This document shows, one piece after another, positions 43,185 to 52,856 of a stretch of 64,000 nt of DNA. This stretch comes from Eutrophocola sp964503965 (GTDB lineage: Bacteria; Pseudomonadota; Gammaproteobacteria; Pseudomonadales; Pseudohongiellaceae). Both the position numbers and the translations under genes were made by a program. The notes below the pieces were generated by a model. That model had not been told where the DNA came from, ran no database searches, and saw nothing but the letters and a program-made list of their open reading frames with translations. The stretch spans positions 16,823 through 80,822 of the forward strand of contig CAZDCK010000010.1 in assembly GCA_964503965.1 (NCBI GenBank), read 5' to 3'. Position 1 is the first letter of the stretch; every line of letters starts with the position of its first letter.

Positions 43185-44531
43185 GTGCTGACAACACAAA
43201 CGGAAAACAGAATGAAAGTAATCGTCGGTCTTGGTAAGACCGGACTTTCGTGCGCGCGTTTCCTGGCCAGCCGTGGTGAACATTTCAAGGTAGTGGATAG
43301 CCGACAGAATCCGCCTGGACTGCAACAGCTGAAAGCAGAGCATCCTGGTGTTGAACTCGAACTTGGAGATTTCAACCAGGAAACATTCATGAATGCTGAC
43401 AAGTTGATTGTCAGTCCAGGCGTGGACCAACAAACACCGGCCATCAAGAAGGCGGCGGAAAGCGGCGTGCAGATAACCGGTGATGTAAACATTTTTGCCC
43501 GGGAAATTTCGGCGCCGATAGTTGCTGTTACCGGATCGAACGCTAAAAGTACCGTCACCACCCTGGTTGGTGAAATGGCCATTGCCGACGGTATCAATGT
43601 CGCTGTTGCCGGGAATATTGGCTTGCCGGTACTGGATTGTCTGCTTCAGGGTAGGGCAAGCCTATATGTGCTTGAGTTGTCGAGTTTTCAGCTTGAGACC
43701 ACCAGCGATCTTGGGGCTGAAGTGGCAACAGTGCTCAATATCAGTCCTGATCATATGGATCGATACGCCACACTTGAAGAATATGCCCGGGCCAAGTACC
43801 GGATTTACGAGGGATGCAGACAGGCAGTAATCAATGATGATGACAGGTTGAGTGCACCTGAGTTGCCAACAGGGATAAGGCAGTGGCATTTCGGTCTTGG
43901 TAAAGGCAATGGGGACGGTTTCTTTGTTAAACAGGTTAATGGGGAAGAATGTCTTTGCCATGATGGTGAAGTATTGATGCCCGCCAGTGAACTGCGCATG
44001 CCCGGTCGACATAATATTGCCAATGCGCTTGCTGCGCTGGCACTGGGTAATGCGGTTGGCTTGTCTGTAGACGCCATGGTTGAAACGTTGAAGTGTTTTC
44101 CGGGTCTTGAGCATCGTTGTCAGTGGGTTGCCGAAAGTGCTGGCGTGAACTGGTACAACGACTCCAAAGGAACCAATGTTGGTGCCTGCATAGCTGCAGT
44201 GGAAGGGTTTGGCAATGAGTCGCGCCTGATATTGATTGCAGGTGGACAGGGTAAGGAAGCCGATTTCAACCCCCTTGAGGCTCCCTTATCAAGGCACTGC
44301 AAACTGGTCATCCTGTTTGGTGAAGATGCCGCCCTTCTGGAGAAAGCCGTTGGTCAATCCGTGGCAACTGTCTTTGCAGGGTCTCTTGAAGAAGCGGTTC
44401 GGCTTGCCTGCAAGAATGCTGTTGCCGGGGATACTGTTCTGTTCTCTCCGGCATGTGCCAGCTTTGACATGTTCAGAAACTATGAAGAACGTGGCGATGT
44501 ATTCATGCGCTGCGTCAGGGAGTTGCACTGA
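43185..44531 (+). CDS. murD: UDP-MurNAc-L-alanine:D-glutamate ligase
   Basis: Adds D-glutamate to UDP-MurNAc-L-Ala. From GTG 43185 it has 448 residues and an N-terminus (MLTTQTENRMKVIVGLG) of the usual length; ATG 43212 is an alternative that would leave MKVIVGLG at the very end. Motifs are IVGLGKTGLSCARFL, the ATP loop AVTGSNAKSTVTTLVGE (Ala where most have Gly), PGLEHRCQWV and NDSKGTNVGACIAAVEGF. It ends two bases before ftsW. Confidence 0.94.
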   Translation: MLTTQTENRMKVIVGLGKTGLSCARFLASRGEHFKVVDSRQNPPGLQQLKAEHPGVELELGDFNQETFMNADKLIVSPGVDQQTPAIKKAAESGVQITGDVNIFAREISAPIVAVTGSNAKSTVTTLVGEMAIADGINVAVAGNIGLPVLDCLLQGRASLYVLELSSFQLETTSDLGAEVATVLNISPDHMDRYATLEEYARAKYRIYEGCRQAVINDDDRLSAPELPTGIRQWHFGLGKGNGDGFFVKQVNGEECLCHDGEVLMPASELRMPGRHNIANALAALALGNAVGLSVDAMVETLKCFPGLEHRCQWVAESAGVNWYNDSKGTNVGACIAAVEGFGNESRLILIAGGQGKEADFNPLEAPLSRHCKLVILFGEDAALLEKAVGQSVATVFAGSLEEAVRLACKNAVAGDTVLFSPACASFDMFRNYEERGDVFMRCVRELH

Positions 44532-44533
44532 TC

Positions 44534-45715
44534 ATGCAGGCTATTGTGCAACAACAACGGTCCGGACTGACCTATTATGGTGATAACTGGCTTATTACCT
44601 TGACCATGCTGCTGGTGTTCTATGGCCTGGTCATGATGACTTCTGCGTCTATAGAAATAGGGGAAAGCCTGTATGGCGATCCCTTCTACCATCTAAAGAA
44701 ACAACTGGTTTTCATTTTCATGGGAATTATCGGGATGTTGATTATCGTCAATATTCCAGTAAGTGCTTGGGAAAAAGGCAGCAATGCATTGTTTGTGGTC
44801 GCATTAACAATGTTGGCGCTGGTTCTGATACCAGGTATTGGCCATACCGCAGGAGGAGGAACCCGCTGGATCAATCTAGGCTTTATGACACTGCAGGTCT
44901 CAGAGCCGGCCAAGATCATGATCATATTTTTCATGGCCGGCTTGCTGAGCAGACATCATGAATTTATCTGTAACAGCCTGAAGGGATTTGCCATGGCGTT
45001 GGGGTTCATGCTGCCAACAGTGATTATGTTGCTGCTTGAACCTGACTTTGGTGCAGTGGTTGTCATCATGTTTGCTGTCATGGCCATGCTGTTCCTGGCT
45101 GGCGCACGCTTCTGGCACTTTTTGCTGGCAGCAATTCTGGTCGCGGGTGCAGGTGCGGCCATGATTTTCACATCCGGTTATCGCATGCGTCGGGTCATGT
45201 CCTATTTGCAGGCCCTCAAGGATCCTTTTCATGAAGATATAGTCTTTGATTCCGGTTACCAGCTAGCTCAGGCCCTTATCGGTTTCGGGCGTGGTGAGTG
45301 GCTTGGTATGGGCTTGGGCAACAGCATACAGAAAATGTACTTCCTGCCTGACGGTCATACCGATTTTATTATTGCCATCATTGCTGAGGAACTGGGTGCC
45401 ATTGGTGTACTGGTCCTTCTGCTGATGTTTGCAGCCTTTATAACCAGGGCTCTGGTGATAGCCAGAAGAAATGAACGTAATGGCCACTTTTTCGCTGCAT
45501 ATGCGGCCTATGGTATGGCCTTTATCTTCATTGGACAGGTTGTCATCAATGTATCAGTGAATACCGGTTTGCTGCCTAACAAGGGGCTGACACTGCCATT
45601 TATCAGTTCTGGTGGGTCGAGTTTGCTGACATGTATGGCCATGGTGGCCCTGTTGATCAGGTTCGATATTGAGAATTATTACAACGACAGCCGCAAGGCA
45701 TCAGTGAAGGCTTAG
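44534..45715 (+). CDS. ftsW: Septal peptidoglycan glycosyltransferase FtsW
   Basis: SEDS-family polytopic membrane protein polymerising septal glycan strands with FtsI. It has 393 residues and ten predicted helices. Family segments are HTAGGGTRWINLG, FMAGLLSRHHEFI, LLEPDFGAVVVIMFAVMAMLFLAGA (with the catalytic-type Asp), GWLGMGLGNS-like GEWLGMGLGNSIQKMYFLPDGHTDFIIAIIAEELG and GLTLPFISSGGSSL. It is between murD and murG, as in E. coli. Confidence 0.95.
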   Translation: MQAIVQQQRSGLTYYGDNWLITLTMLLVFYGLVMMTSASIEIGESLYGDPFYHLKKQLVFIFMGIIGMLIIVNIPVSAWEKGSNALFVVALTMLALVLIPGIGHTAGGGTRWINLGFMTLQVSEPAKIMIIFFMAGLLSRHHEFICNSLKGFAMALGFMLPTVIMLLLEPDFGAVVVIMFAVMAMLFLAGARFWHFLLAAILVAGAGAAMIFTSGYRMRRVMSYLQALKDPFHEDIVFDSGYQLAQALIGFGRGEWLGMGLGNSIQKMYFLPDGHTDFIIAIIAEELGAIGVLVLLLMFAAFITRALVIARRNERNGHFFAAYAAYGMAFIFIGQVVINVSVNTGLLPNKGLTLPFISSGGSSLLTCMAMVALLIRFDIENYYNDSRKASVKA

Positions 45716-45723
45716 CCGGGAAG

Positions 45724-46869
45724 ATGACGCAGCAAGCCAACAGAAAAATACTCATTATGGCCGGAGGCACTGGTGGACATGTGTTTCCTGCGCTGAGTAT
45801 TGCCCAGTACCTGCAGAACCAGGGAGTACAGGTAGAGTGGTTGGGAACGCGTAATGGACTGGAGGCTTCGGTAATTCCAGATGCCGGCATACCGCTACAT
45901 TTTATTTCCATTGCGGGACTCAGAGGCAGCGGCCTGTTGAGAAAGCTGCTTTCACCTTTTGTGATTTTCGTTGCAGTCCTGCAGTCAATTCGCAAGGTGT
46001 TAATGGTGAAGCCGGGTTGTGTGTTGGGTATGGGCGGATTTGTGACGGGGCCGGGTGGATTAGCTGCCTGGATGCTTCGTAAAAAGGTCCTGATCCATGA
46101 ACAAAATGCTATAGCAGGGATGAGCAATCAATTGCTCTACCCCCTGGCTTCGACCGTCATGGAGGCATTTCCAGGAGCCTTTGAACGCAAACGAAATCTA
46201 AGCAGCGGGTTTTTGAAAAACCTGATTAAGCCAGGCAGGACAGTTGTTATCGGCAATCCAGTGCGAACTGAAATTTCACAGGTGGCAGAAAAGCGCAACA
46301 AAAAATCCGAGGAAAGAAAGCGTTTACGCTTGCTGGTGATTGGGGGAAGTCTCGGCGCCGTAGCGATAAACAAGGTTATGCCGGCCATGTTGAAACTGAT
46401 TCCTGTTGGTGAATGGCCGGAGGTTCTGCACCAGTGTGGAACCCGAAATATTGAAGAGACCCGAAGACTTTACAGTTTACTGGATATTGCCACAGGTCAG
46501 GATATACGGGTTGAACCATTTATAGATGATATGGCCCAGGCCTATGAATGGGCAGATGTCATTATTGCCAGAGCCGGTGCGATGACGGTTTCTGAAATTG
46601 CAGCGGCTGGTCTGGCATCTATTCTCGTTCCATATCCTTTTGCGGTGGATGACCATCAAACAGAAAATGCTGGATATCTGGAAAGAGCTGGAGCTGCAGA
46701 GGTAATACAGCAGCGTGATCTCGATGAGCATCGTCTTCTGGAAGCTGTGAGGAAATTTGCTGACAGTCGTGAGGTGCTAAAAGAAGCGTCAGAAAATGCG
46801 TTGTTGGCCGGGCATCCTGATGCCACCGAAAAGGCTGGCCAGATTTGTATGGAGGCCTGCCATGCCTGA
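45724..46869 (+). CDS. murG: UDP-GlcNAc:lipid I N-acetylglucosaminyltransferase MurG
   Basis: Peripheral inner-membrane glycosyltransferase turning lipid I into lipid II. It has 381 residues, about 20 longer than usual because of a basic insert (AEKRNKKSEERKRLRLL) between the two Rossmann domains. Motifs are MAGGTGGHVFPALSIAQYL, GMGGFVTGPGGLAAW, HEQNAIAGMSNQLL and ARAGAMTVSEIAAAGLASILVPYPFAVDDHQTENA. The last eight bases overlap murC. Confidence 0.96.
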   Translation: MTQQANRKILIMAGGTGGHVFPALSIAQYLQNQGVQVEWLGTRNGLEASVIPDAGIPLHFISIAGLRGSGLLRKLLSPFVIFVAVLQSIRKVLMVKPGCVLGMGGFVTGPGGLAAWMLRKKVLIHEQNAIAGMSNQLLYPLASTVMEAFPGAFERKRNLSSGFLKNLIKPGRTVVIGNPVRTEISQVAEKRNKKSEERKRLRLLVIGGSLGAVAINKVMPAMLKLIPVGEWPEVLHQCGTRNIEETRRLYSLLDIATGQDIRVEPFIDDMAQAYEWADVIIARAGAMTVSEIAAAGLASILVPYPFAVDDHQTENAGYLERAGAAEVIQQRDLDEHRLLEAVRKFADSREVLKEASENALLAGHPDATEKAGQICMEACHA

Positions 46870-48304
46870 TGCAAATCTGAATATTACCCGCGGTGGCGCA
46901 ATTCCTGAAATGCGCCGCATCCATCGAATTCATTTCGTTGGAATCGGTGGAGCCGGTATGAGTGGCATTGCAGAAGTGCTGCTTAATCAGGGTTACAGTA
47001 TTTCTGGTTCTGATATTGCCGTATCAGGTGTTACCAAACGTCTTGAATCCCTTGGCATGACAATTTTTATCGGCCATGAAGCGGCGAATGTTGAGCATGC
47101 AGATGTAGTAGTCGTATCCAGTGCAATAGATCATTCTAATGAAGAGGTCGCGGAAGCAGTCAGTCTTCGCATACCCATCATTCGCCGGGCCGAAATGCTG
47201 GCTGAATTGATGCGCTATCGTCATGCAATCGTGGTAGCTGGCACGCATGGGAAAACGACAACGACAAGCATGGCGGCAACTCTCCTGGCCCAGGGGCACC
47301 TGGATCCGACCTATGTCATTGGCGGAATTCTCAATGGTACCGGAACGAATGCGAAACTTGGTGCCAGTCACATCATTGTGGCGGAAGCTGATGAAAGTGA
47401 CGCATCCTTCCTTCATCTGCAACCAATGGTTGCGATTGTGACAAATATCGATGAAGACCACATGGTCACCTATGAAGGTGACTTCGATAAACTCAAACAG
47501 ACTTTCATTGATTTCCTGCACAACCTGCCATTTTACGGACTTGCGGTGCTTTGCGTTGACGATCCTGTAATTCGTGAATTGTTGCCAAGAATTTCCAGGC
47601 CGGTAGTGACCTATGGTCAGTCAGAGCAGGCTGATTTTCGAGTCTGTGACGTTAAGCAGCAGGGTATGGTTACCAGTTTTACACTGGATCGTCCGGATGA
47701 AAAAGCGTCATTGAGACTGACTATTAATATGCCGGGCATACACAACGTATTGAATGCTACAGCGGCTGCTGTGGTGGCCACGGATGAAGGCCTTGCTGAT
47801 GAAGATATTGTAGCCGGCCTTGAAGGATTTGGTGGTGTTGGCCGGCGATTCGATATCAAGACTCCCCTGATTATTGAGAATGGGGAGGTCATGCTGGTCG
47901 ATGATTATGGGCATCACCCTACCGAGGTTGCAGCGAATATCAGGGCGGTTCGGGATGGCTGGCCAGAAAAACGACTGGTCATGATTTACCAGCCCCACAG
48001 GTACAGCCGGACCCATGATCTTTATGACGAATTTGTTGATGTGCTTTCAGAAGTGGATCTGCTGATTTTGCTTGATGTGTATTCAGCTGGTGAACAGCCT
48101 ATCCGGGGAGCAGATAGTAGGAGTCTGAGCCGAAGTATCAGGCAGCGTGGCCAACTCGATCCTGTCTATGTAAAAGACCAGTCTGATCTTGGAAAGGTGC
48201 TCAGGGATCTGCTGCTGGATGGCGATATTCTGATGACCCAGGGTGCAGGAAGTATTGGTGTTCTTTCACGCCAATTATCAGAAGAGGGGCTTGGTCATGA
48301 CTGA
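46862..48304 (+). CDS. murC: UDP-N-acetylmuramate:L-alanine ligase
   Basis: Adds the first peptide residue, L-alanine, to UDP-MurNAc. It has 480 residues from ATG 46862, set by GGAGG and overlap with murG; the frame itself is open further upstream. Motifs are HFVGIGGAGMSGIAEVL, VVAGTHGKTTTTSMAATLL, VAEADESDASFLHLQP, DDYGHHPTEVAANIRA and YQPHRYSRTHDLYDEF. The last eight bases overlap ddl. Confidence 0.96.
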   Translation: MPDANLNITRGGAIPEMRRIHRIHFVGIGGAGMSGIAEVLLNQGYSISGSDIAVSGVTKRLESLGMTIFIGHEAANVEHADVVVVSSAIDHSNEEVAEAVSLRIPIIRRAEMLAELMRYRHAIVVAGTHGKTTTTSMAATLLAQGHLDPTYVIGGILNGTGTNAKLGASHIIVAEADESDASFLHLQPMVAIVTNIDEDHMVTYEGDFDKLKQTFIDFLHNLPFYGLAVLCVDDPVIRELLPRISRPVVTYGQSEQADFRVCDVKQQGMVTSFTLDRPDEKASLRLTINMPGIHNVLNATAAAVVATDEGLADEDIVAGLEGFGGVGRRFDIKTPLIIENGEVMLVDDYGHHPTEVAANIRAVRDGWPEKRLVMIYQPHRYSRTHDLYDEFVDVLSEVDLLILLDVYSAGEQPIRGADSRSLSRSIRQRGQLDPVYVKDQSDLGKVLRDLLLDGDILMTQGAGSIGVLSRQLSEEGLGHD

Positions 48305-49244
48305 GTCCGGCCTGATGCATCCGAAAGACTTCGGCAGGGTAGCTGTCCTTATGGGGGGTGATTCAGCAGAAAGGGAAATATCCCTGATGAGCGGCCAGGC
48401 TACTTTGAAATCACTGTCCAGAAGTGGAGTTGTAGCCGATAAAGTTGATATGCAGGGCAGTGACGCCATTCAGAAAATCGTCGATGGCGGTTATGACAGG
48501 GTGCTGATTATGTTGCACGGTCGAAAGGGTGAAGATGGCAAGGTCCAGGCCGCACTGGAACTGATGGACATTCCCTATACCGGCAGCGGTGTAATCGCAT
48601 CGGCCCTGGCGATGGATAAGGTGTTATGCAAGAGAGTCTGGCAGGGTTTTGGAATTAGTACGCCGGAATTCAGTGTGCTGGATGAAACTACTGACTGGCA
48701 GGCAGTGATAGACGAACTTGGGACAGTCTTTGTAAAACCGGCAAAAGAAGGATCAAGTATTGGTATTTCAAGGGCAGCAACAGCTGATGAGCTGGAAAGT
48801 GCCTACCGCCAGGCAAGTCGATATGACAGTCAGGTGATCGCCGAACGTTTTATCCAGGGTGCTGAATATACCGTGGGTATTCTGGGTGAAAAAATCCTGC
48901 CGAGCGTGGGAATGCAGGCAGAGGGCGATTTTTACGATTACCAGGCCAAATACTTTTCAGATGAAACCCTCTATTCCTGTCCCAGTGATCTTGATGAACA
49001 GGCAGAAGCCGAACTGGGTGCTATGGCCAGACAGGCCTATGACGTTGTTGGTTGCTCCGGTTGGGGAAGAGTTGATGCCATGCGTGATGACTCTGGCCGA
49101 TTCTGGCTGTTGGAAGTGAATACGGTACCTGGCATGACAGACCACAGTCTGGTTCCCAAGGCCGCTGAAGAGGCTGGAATCAGCTTTGATGACCTGGTGC
49201 TGCAGATTTTGTCGAGTAGTTATAAAGACAGGCGGGGTGAATAG
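48297..49244 (+). CDS. ddl: D-alanine:D-alanine ligase
   Basis: ATP-grasp ligase making the D-Ala-D-Ala dipeptide used by MurF. It has 315 residues from ATG 48297 (GAGGGG upstream), comparable to E. coli DdlB, which has the same position. Motifs are VAVLMGGDSAEREISLMSG, MLHGRKGEDGKVQAALELMDIPYTGSGVIASALAMDK, FVKPAKEGSSIGIS and WLLEVNTVPGMTDHSLVPKAA. Gly replaces Pro in the usual HGxxGEDG surroundings only by one position (GRKGEDG), so activity is expected. Confidence 0.95.
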   Translation: MTESGLMHPKDFGRVAVLMGGDSAEREISLMSGQATLKSLSRSGVVADKVDMQGSDAIQKIVDGGYDRVLIMLHGRKGEDGKVQAALELMDIPYTGSGVIASALAMDKVLCKRVWQGFGISTPEFSVLDETTDWQAVIDELGTVFVKPAKEGSSIGISRAATADELESAYRQASRYDSQVIAERFIQGAEYTVGILGEKILPSVGMQAEGDFYDYQAKYFSDETLYSCPSDLDEQAEAELGAMARQAYDVVGCSGWGRVDAMRDDSGRFWLLEVNTVPGMTDHSLVPKAAEEAGISFDDLVLQILSSSYKDRRGE

Positions 49245-49245
49245 G

Positions 49246-50064
49246 ATGGAAATATTCAGGCCTTCATCATCCGCGGGTAACCGGAAACGTAAACGTGGTG
49301 GTGCCAGTGTCAGAGTAGCCAAGCCCACGAGACAGGTCAGTTGGGGCTTTGTATTTAAAACGCTGGTTTTTCTGGCAGTAGTCGGGCTTGGGATGTATGG
49401 CGCACTGTCCACACCAAAGGTTGTTGAGACTGTCAGCAGTCAGCGTGTCGAGCAGATAAATATTGAAGGTGAGGTCAATTTTATCAATGAGCAGGATGTG
49501 CTTGCAGTGGTAAACAGTTTTATCAGTGAAAGCCTGTTACTCGTGGATATGGACCAGATCAAATCCAGGCTTGAGGAAATGCCCTGGATGCGTTCTGTGA
49601 CGATACGCAGGGAATGGCCGGATACGCTTGTTCTCAGCGTTACAGAAGAAATGGCTATTGCCCGGTGGGGAGACGGTCAGTTGTTGAACCAGGATGGAGA
49701 GATTTTTTCTCCTAAAAATATTATCGGGCTCGAGCACCTGGCAATTCTGTCCGGACCTGAAAACAGTGCGGGCAAGATCATGGAACATTATCAGTTATTT
49801 AACCAGCTTTTGTATCAGCGTGGCTTGAAAATAGGGGAGCTTGACCTGGATGCACGTGGTGCCTGGACTCTCGGTCTGGCCAATGGTGTACAGATAAAAA
49901 TCGGAAAGTCAGATGTCATGAAACGCATGCGCAGACTGGTGGCATTTATTGACCCGCTTTTCGTGGAAAAGATGAAAAACGTGGAATCCATTGATTTGCG
50001 TTATGACAGTGGATTAGCTGTCAGGGATAAACAAATTCAAGGCGAAGAGGTGGTGTCGCTATGA
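49246..50064 (+). CDS. ftsQ: Cell-division protein FtsQ
   Basis: Bitopic divisome scaffold of the FtsQLB complex. It has 272 residues from ATG 49246, just after ddl. The cytoplasmic end is strongly basic (RKRKRGGASVRVAKPTRQ). One transmembrane helix (about 34-53) follows, then the periplasmic POTRA domain (VEQINIEGEVNFINEQDVLAVVNSFI) and the beta domain (MPWMRSVTIRREWPDTLVLSVTEEMAIARWGDGQLLNQDGEIF). The end overlaps the first ATG of the ftsA frame. Confidence 0.94.
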   Translation: MEIFRPSSSAGNRKRKRGGASVRVAKPTRQVSWGFVFKTLVFLAVVGLGMYGALSTPKVVETVSSQRVEQINIEGEVNFINEQDVLAVVNSFISESLLLVDMDQIKSRLEEMPWMRSVTIRREWPDTLVLSVTEEMAIARWGDGQLLNQDGEIFSPKNIIGLEHLAILSGPENSAGKIMEHYQLFNQLLYQRGLKIGELDLDARGAWTLGLANGVQIKIGKSDVMKRMRRLVAFIDPLFVEKMKNVESIDLRYDSGLAVRDKQIQGEEVVSL

Positions 50065-50102
50065 CCAAATTTCAAAATATGAATAAGAAGGAGTTGCTTC
50101 CC

Positions 50103-51335
50103 ATGAGTAACTTGAGCGGCGGTAACATGATAGTCGGTCTTGATATTGGCACGTCCAAGGTGGTGTCGATAGTTGGCGAAGTCAACGCAGAAGGCGGGCT
50201 CAATATAGTCGGTATAGGGCGGCACAAGTCCCGAGGCCTGAAGAAGGGCACCGTGGTAAATATTGAATCCACAGTACAGTCTATTCAGCGAGCTATTGAA
50301 GAAGCAGAGCTGATGGCTGGTTGCCAGATACATTCGGTGTATGCCGGTATTGCCGGTAGTCATGTCAGAAGCATGAATTCACATGGCATTGTGGCTATCA
50401 GGGACAAGGAAGTTTTTCCCGCCGATATAGAACGGGTGATAGATGCTGCCCAGGCAGTTGCGATTCCTGCAGATCAGAAAGTCCTCCATATCCTGCCCCA
50501 GGAATACATCATCGACTCCCAGGAAGGTGTCAAGGAGCCTCTGGGAATGTCAGGTGTCAGGCTGGAAGCCAAGGTACACCTGGTAACCTGCGCCACCAAT
50601 GCGGCGCAGAATATTGAAAAATGTATAAAACGCTGTGGCCTTGAAACTGATGAAATCATTCTGGAGCAGCTGGCATCCAGTTACTCAGTCCTCACCGAGG
50701 ATGAGAAGGAACTGGGCGTCTGCCTGGTGGATATCGGTGGTGGCACAACAGATATTGCAATTTTCACGGAAGGAGCCATCCGGCACACCGGGGTGATACC
50801 GATAGCGGGAGACCAGGTAACCAATGACATCGCCATGGCCTTGCGTACTCCTACCGATCATGCCGAAGAACTGAAAATCAAGTATGCCTGTGCCCTGTCG
50901 CAGCTGGCGAGCCCTGACGACATGATCATGGTGCCCAGTGTTGGTGAACGCCCGCCACGGGAACTGTCGCGCCAGGCCCTGGCCGATGTGGTAGAGCCCC
51001 GATATGACGAGCTATTCCATTTGATCCAGGCTGAAATAAGGCAAAGTGGATTTGAAGACATGCTGGCAGCTGGCATGGTCTTTACCGGTGGTACGAGCAA
51101 GATGGAAGGTGTGGCTGAACTGGCTGAAGAGATATTCCATATGCCGGTGCGCATTGGCATGCCGGTTGAGGTGAATGGCTTGGTGGATATCGTGCGCAAT
51201 CCGACCTATTCAACAGCGGTCGGGTTGTTGCTGTATGGCATGCGCCAGAGCCAGGAGCGGGAAGGATCTGTTGTAAGGGATAGCGGCATTACGTTGTTTG
51301 ACCGAGTGAAAAGCATTTTTAGCAGTGAAGACTGA
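50103..51335 (+). CDS. ftsA: Cell-division protein FtsA
   Basis: Actin-like ATPase tethering FtsZ to the membrane. From ATG 50103 it has 410 residues, with AAGGAG nine bases upstream and an N-terminus matching Pseudomonas FtsA (GGNMIVGLDIGTSK). An earlier in-frame ATG at 50061 overlaps ftsQ as ATGA and would add 14 residues. ATPase motifs are GLDIGTSKVVSIVGEV, LVDIGGGTTDIAIF and VFTGGTSKMEGV. The C-terminal amphipathic membrane helix is visible (FDRVKSIFSS). Confidence 0.95.
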   Translation: MSNLSGGNMIVGLDIGTSKVVSIVGEVNAEGGLNIVGIGRHKSRGLKKGTVVNIESTVQSIQRAIEEAELMAGCQIHSVYAGIAGSHVRSMNSHGIVAIRDKEVFPADIERVIDAAQAVAIPADQKVLHILPQEYIIDSQEGVKEPLGMSGVRLEAKVHLVTCATNAAQNIEKCIKRCGLETDEIILEQLASSYSVLTEDEKELGVCLVDIGGGTTDIAIFTEGAIRHTGVIPIAGDQVTNDIAMALRTPTDHAEELKIKYACALSQLASPDDMIMVPSVGERPPRELSRQALADVVEPRYDELFHLIQAEIRQSGFEDMLAAGMVFTGGTSKMEGVAELAEEIFHMPVRIGMPVEVNGLVDIVRNPTYSTAVGLLLYGMRQSQEREGSVVRDSGITLFDRVKSIFSSED

Positions 51336-51386
51336 GATTTTAATTTTTAACTTTAAATACAAGGTGGAACCCACGAGGGGGTAATT

Positions 51387-52574
51387 ATGTTTGAGATAGT
51401 AGACAATATTGCACAAAGTGCAGTCATAAAAGTAATAGGCGTTGGCGGCGGTGGTGGTAATGCTGTCCAGCATATGATCACCAACACCATTGATGGCGTT
51501 GAATTCATCTGTGCCAATACGGATGCGCAGGCTCTTGAGAAAATGGACACCAAGATGAATCTTCAGCTTGGTGGCGATGTCACCAAGGGGCTGGGTGCAG
51601 GAGCCAACCCTGAAATCGGTCGCCAGGCTGCCCTGGAAGACCGGGACCGTATCCGTGAAATCATCAATGGCGCAGATATGGTATTTATCACCGCCGGTAT
51701 GGGTGGTGGTACAGGTACGGGCGGTGCTCCAGTCGTGGCTGAAATTGCACGGGAAATGGGCATCCTTACAGTAGCAGTCATTACCAAGCCTTTCCCTTTC
51801 GAGGGCAAAAAGCGCCTGGCAATCGCAGAACAGGGAATCAGGGAACTTGCAGAGCATGTTGACTCTCTAATCACCATACCCAATGAAAAACTCATGGATG
51901 TTCTGGGTAAGGGATCAACCCTGCTGGATGCCTTCGGTGCGGCCAATGATGTGCTTCTGGGTGCCGTGAAGGGAATTGCTGACCTCATTATGCGTCCAGG
52001 GATGATTAATGTCGACTTTGCCGATGTCAGCACGGTCATGTCCGAGATGGGTATGGCGATGATGGGAACTGGTCATGCGACCGGTGAAAACCGGGCTGTA
52101 GAGGCTGCTGAAGCCGCCATCCGCAGTCCTCTCCTGGAGGATGTGAATCTGCAGGGCGCACGCGGCATCCTGATCAATATCACGGCCGGCGAAGACCTGA
52201 CACTGGGGGAATTTTCGGAAGTGGGTGACACAATCTCCGAATTTGCCTCTGAGCAGGCAATCGTGGTGGTGGGAACAGTAATTGACCCTTCCATGAAAGA
52301 TGAACTCACTGTTACCGTTGTGGCTACCGGCCTGGGTGGTGTAGTGGCCGAACGTCCCAAGAAAGTCATTGATAATACGGTAAAAATCCCTAAAACAGCG
52401 GATTTTCATAATTTAGACAAACCGGCTGTGCTCAGGAAAAAAGAAGCAGCGCGCCATGCTCAGGGTAATGAAGAATCCCGGGAAGAGAGACAGCCCTTGG
52501 CCAAGGCTGCAGGTGCGGAATCCGATATGGATTTCCTGGATATTCCTGCTTTCCTGCGCAAGCAGGCCGATTAA
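51387..52574 (+). CDS. ftsZ: Cell-division GTPase FtsZ
   Basis: Tubulin-like GTPase forming the Z-ring. It has 395 residues. The nucleotide motif GGGTGTGGAPVVAEIAREMG is at about 107-126. Other conserved parts are GVGGGGGNAVQHM, the T7 loop NVDFADVSTVMSEMGMAMMG and the C-terminal peptide LDIPAFLRKQAD that binds FtsA, ZipA and MinC. GAGGGGG precedes ATG 51387. It is the last division gene of the cluster. Confidence 0.98.
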   Translation: MFEIVDNIAQSAVIKVIGVGGGGGNAVQHMITNTIDGVEFICANTDAQALEKMDTKMNLQLGGDVTKGLGAGANPEIGRQAALEDRDRIREIINGADMVFITAGMGGGTGTGGAPVVAEIAREMGILTVAVITKPFPFEGKKRLAIAEQGIRELAEHVDSLITIPNEKLMDVLGKGSTLLDAFGAANDVLLGAVKGIADLIMRPGMINVDFADVSTVMSEMGMAMMGTGHATGENRAVEAAEAAIRSPLLEDVNLQGARGILINITAGEDLTLGEFSEVGDTISEFASEQAIVVVGTVIDPSMKDELTVTVVATGLGGVVAERPKKVIDNTVKIPKTADFHNLDKPAVLRKKEAARHAQGNEESREERQPLAKAAGAESDMDFLDIPAFLRKQAD

Positions 52575-52856
52575 TCCAAGTCTGCCTGTATAGAAAGGTA
52601 GCTGTGGCTGGATTCGGTCACCTGAACAGGAAATAGGGATGCGAAATGGTTATAGCTATTGGTGAAAATGCCTGTATTTGGTAACATGCGCTTTTTTCCG
52701 GACTACCGGCCAGCTAAACGGGCCGGGTGATAAAAAAAAGGCGTATGCACCACCTTGGGGTGATGTGACATCAAAGCCGCTATAACCAGTTACGGAAAGC
52801 TTCGGGGGTCGTGCGGTGTAGATATTGGGTCGTCGAAGATAAAGTGAGAATAACCG
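52575..52856 (+). other. ftsZ-lpxC intergenic region and lpxC leader
   Basis: A 282-base region without a gene. A weak promoter-like pair TTGGTG-N17-TAACAT is at 52659-52687. Downstream lies a nested dyad: CCGGCC/GGCCGG (about 52708-52729) inside a T6/A8 pair. It is not followed by a T run on either strand, so it is unlikely to be an intrinsic terminator. It could be a structured leader of lpxC. Confidence 0.4.
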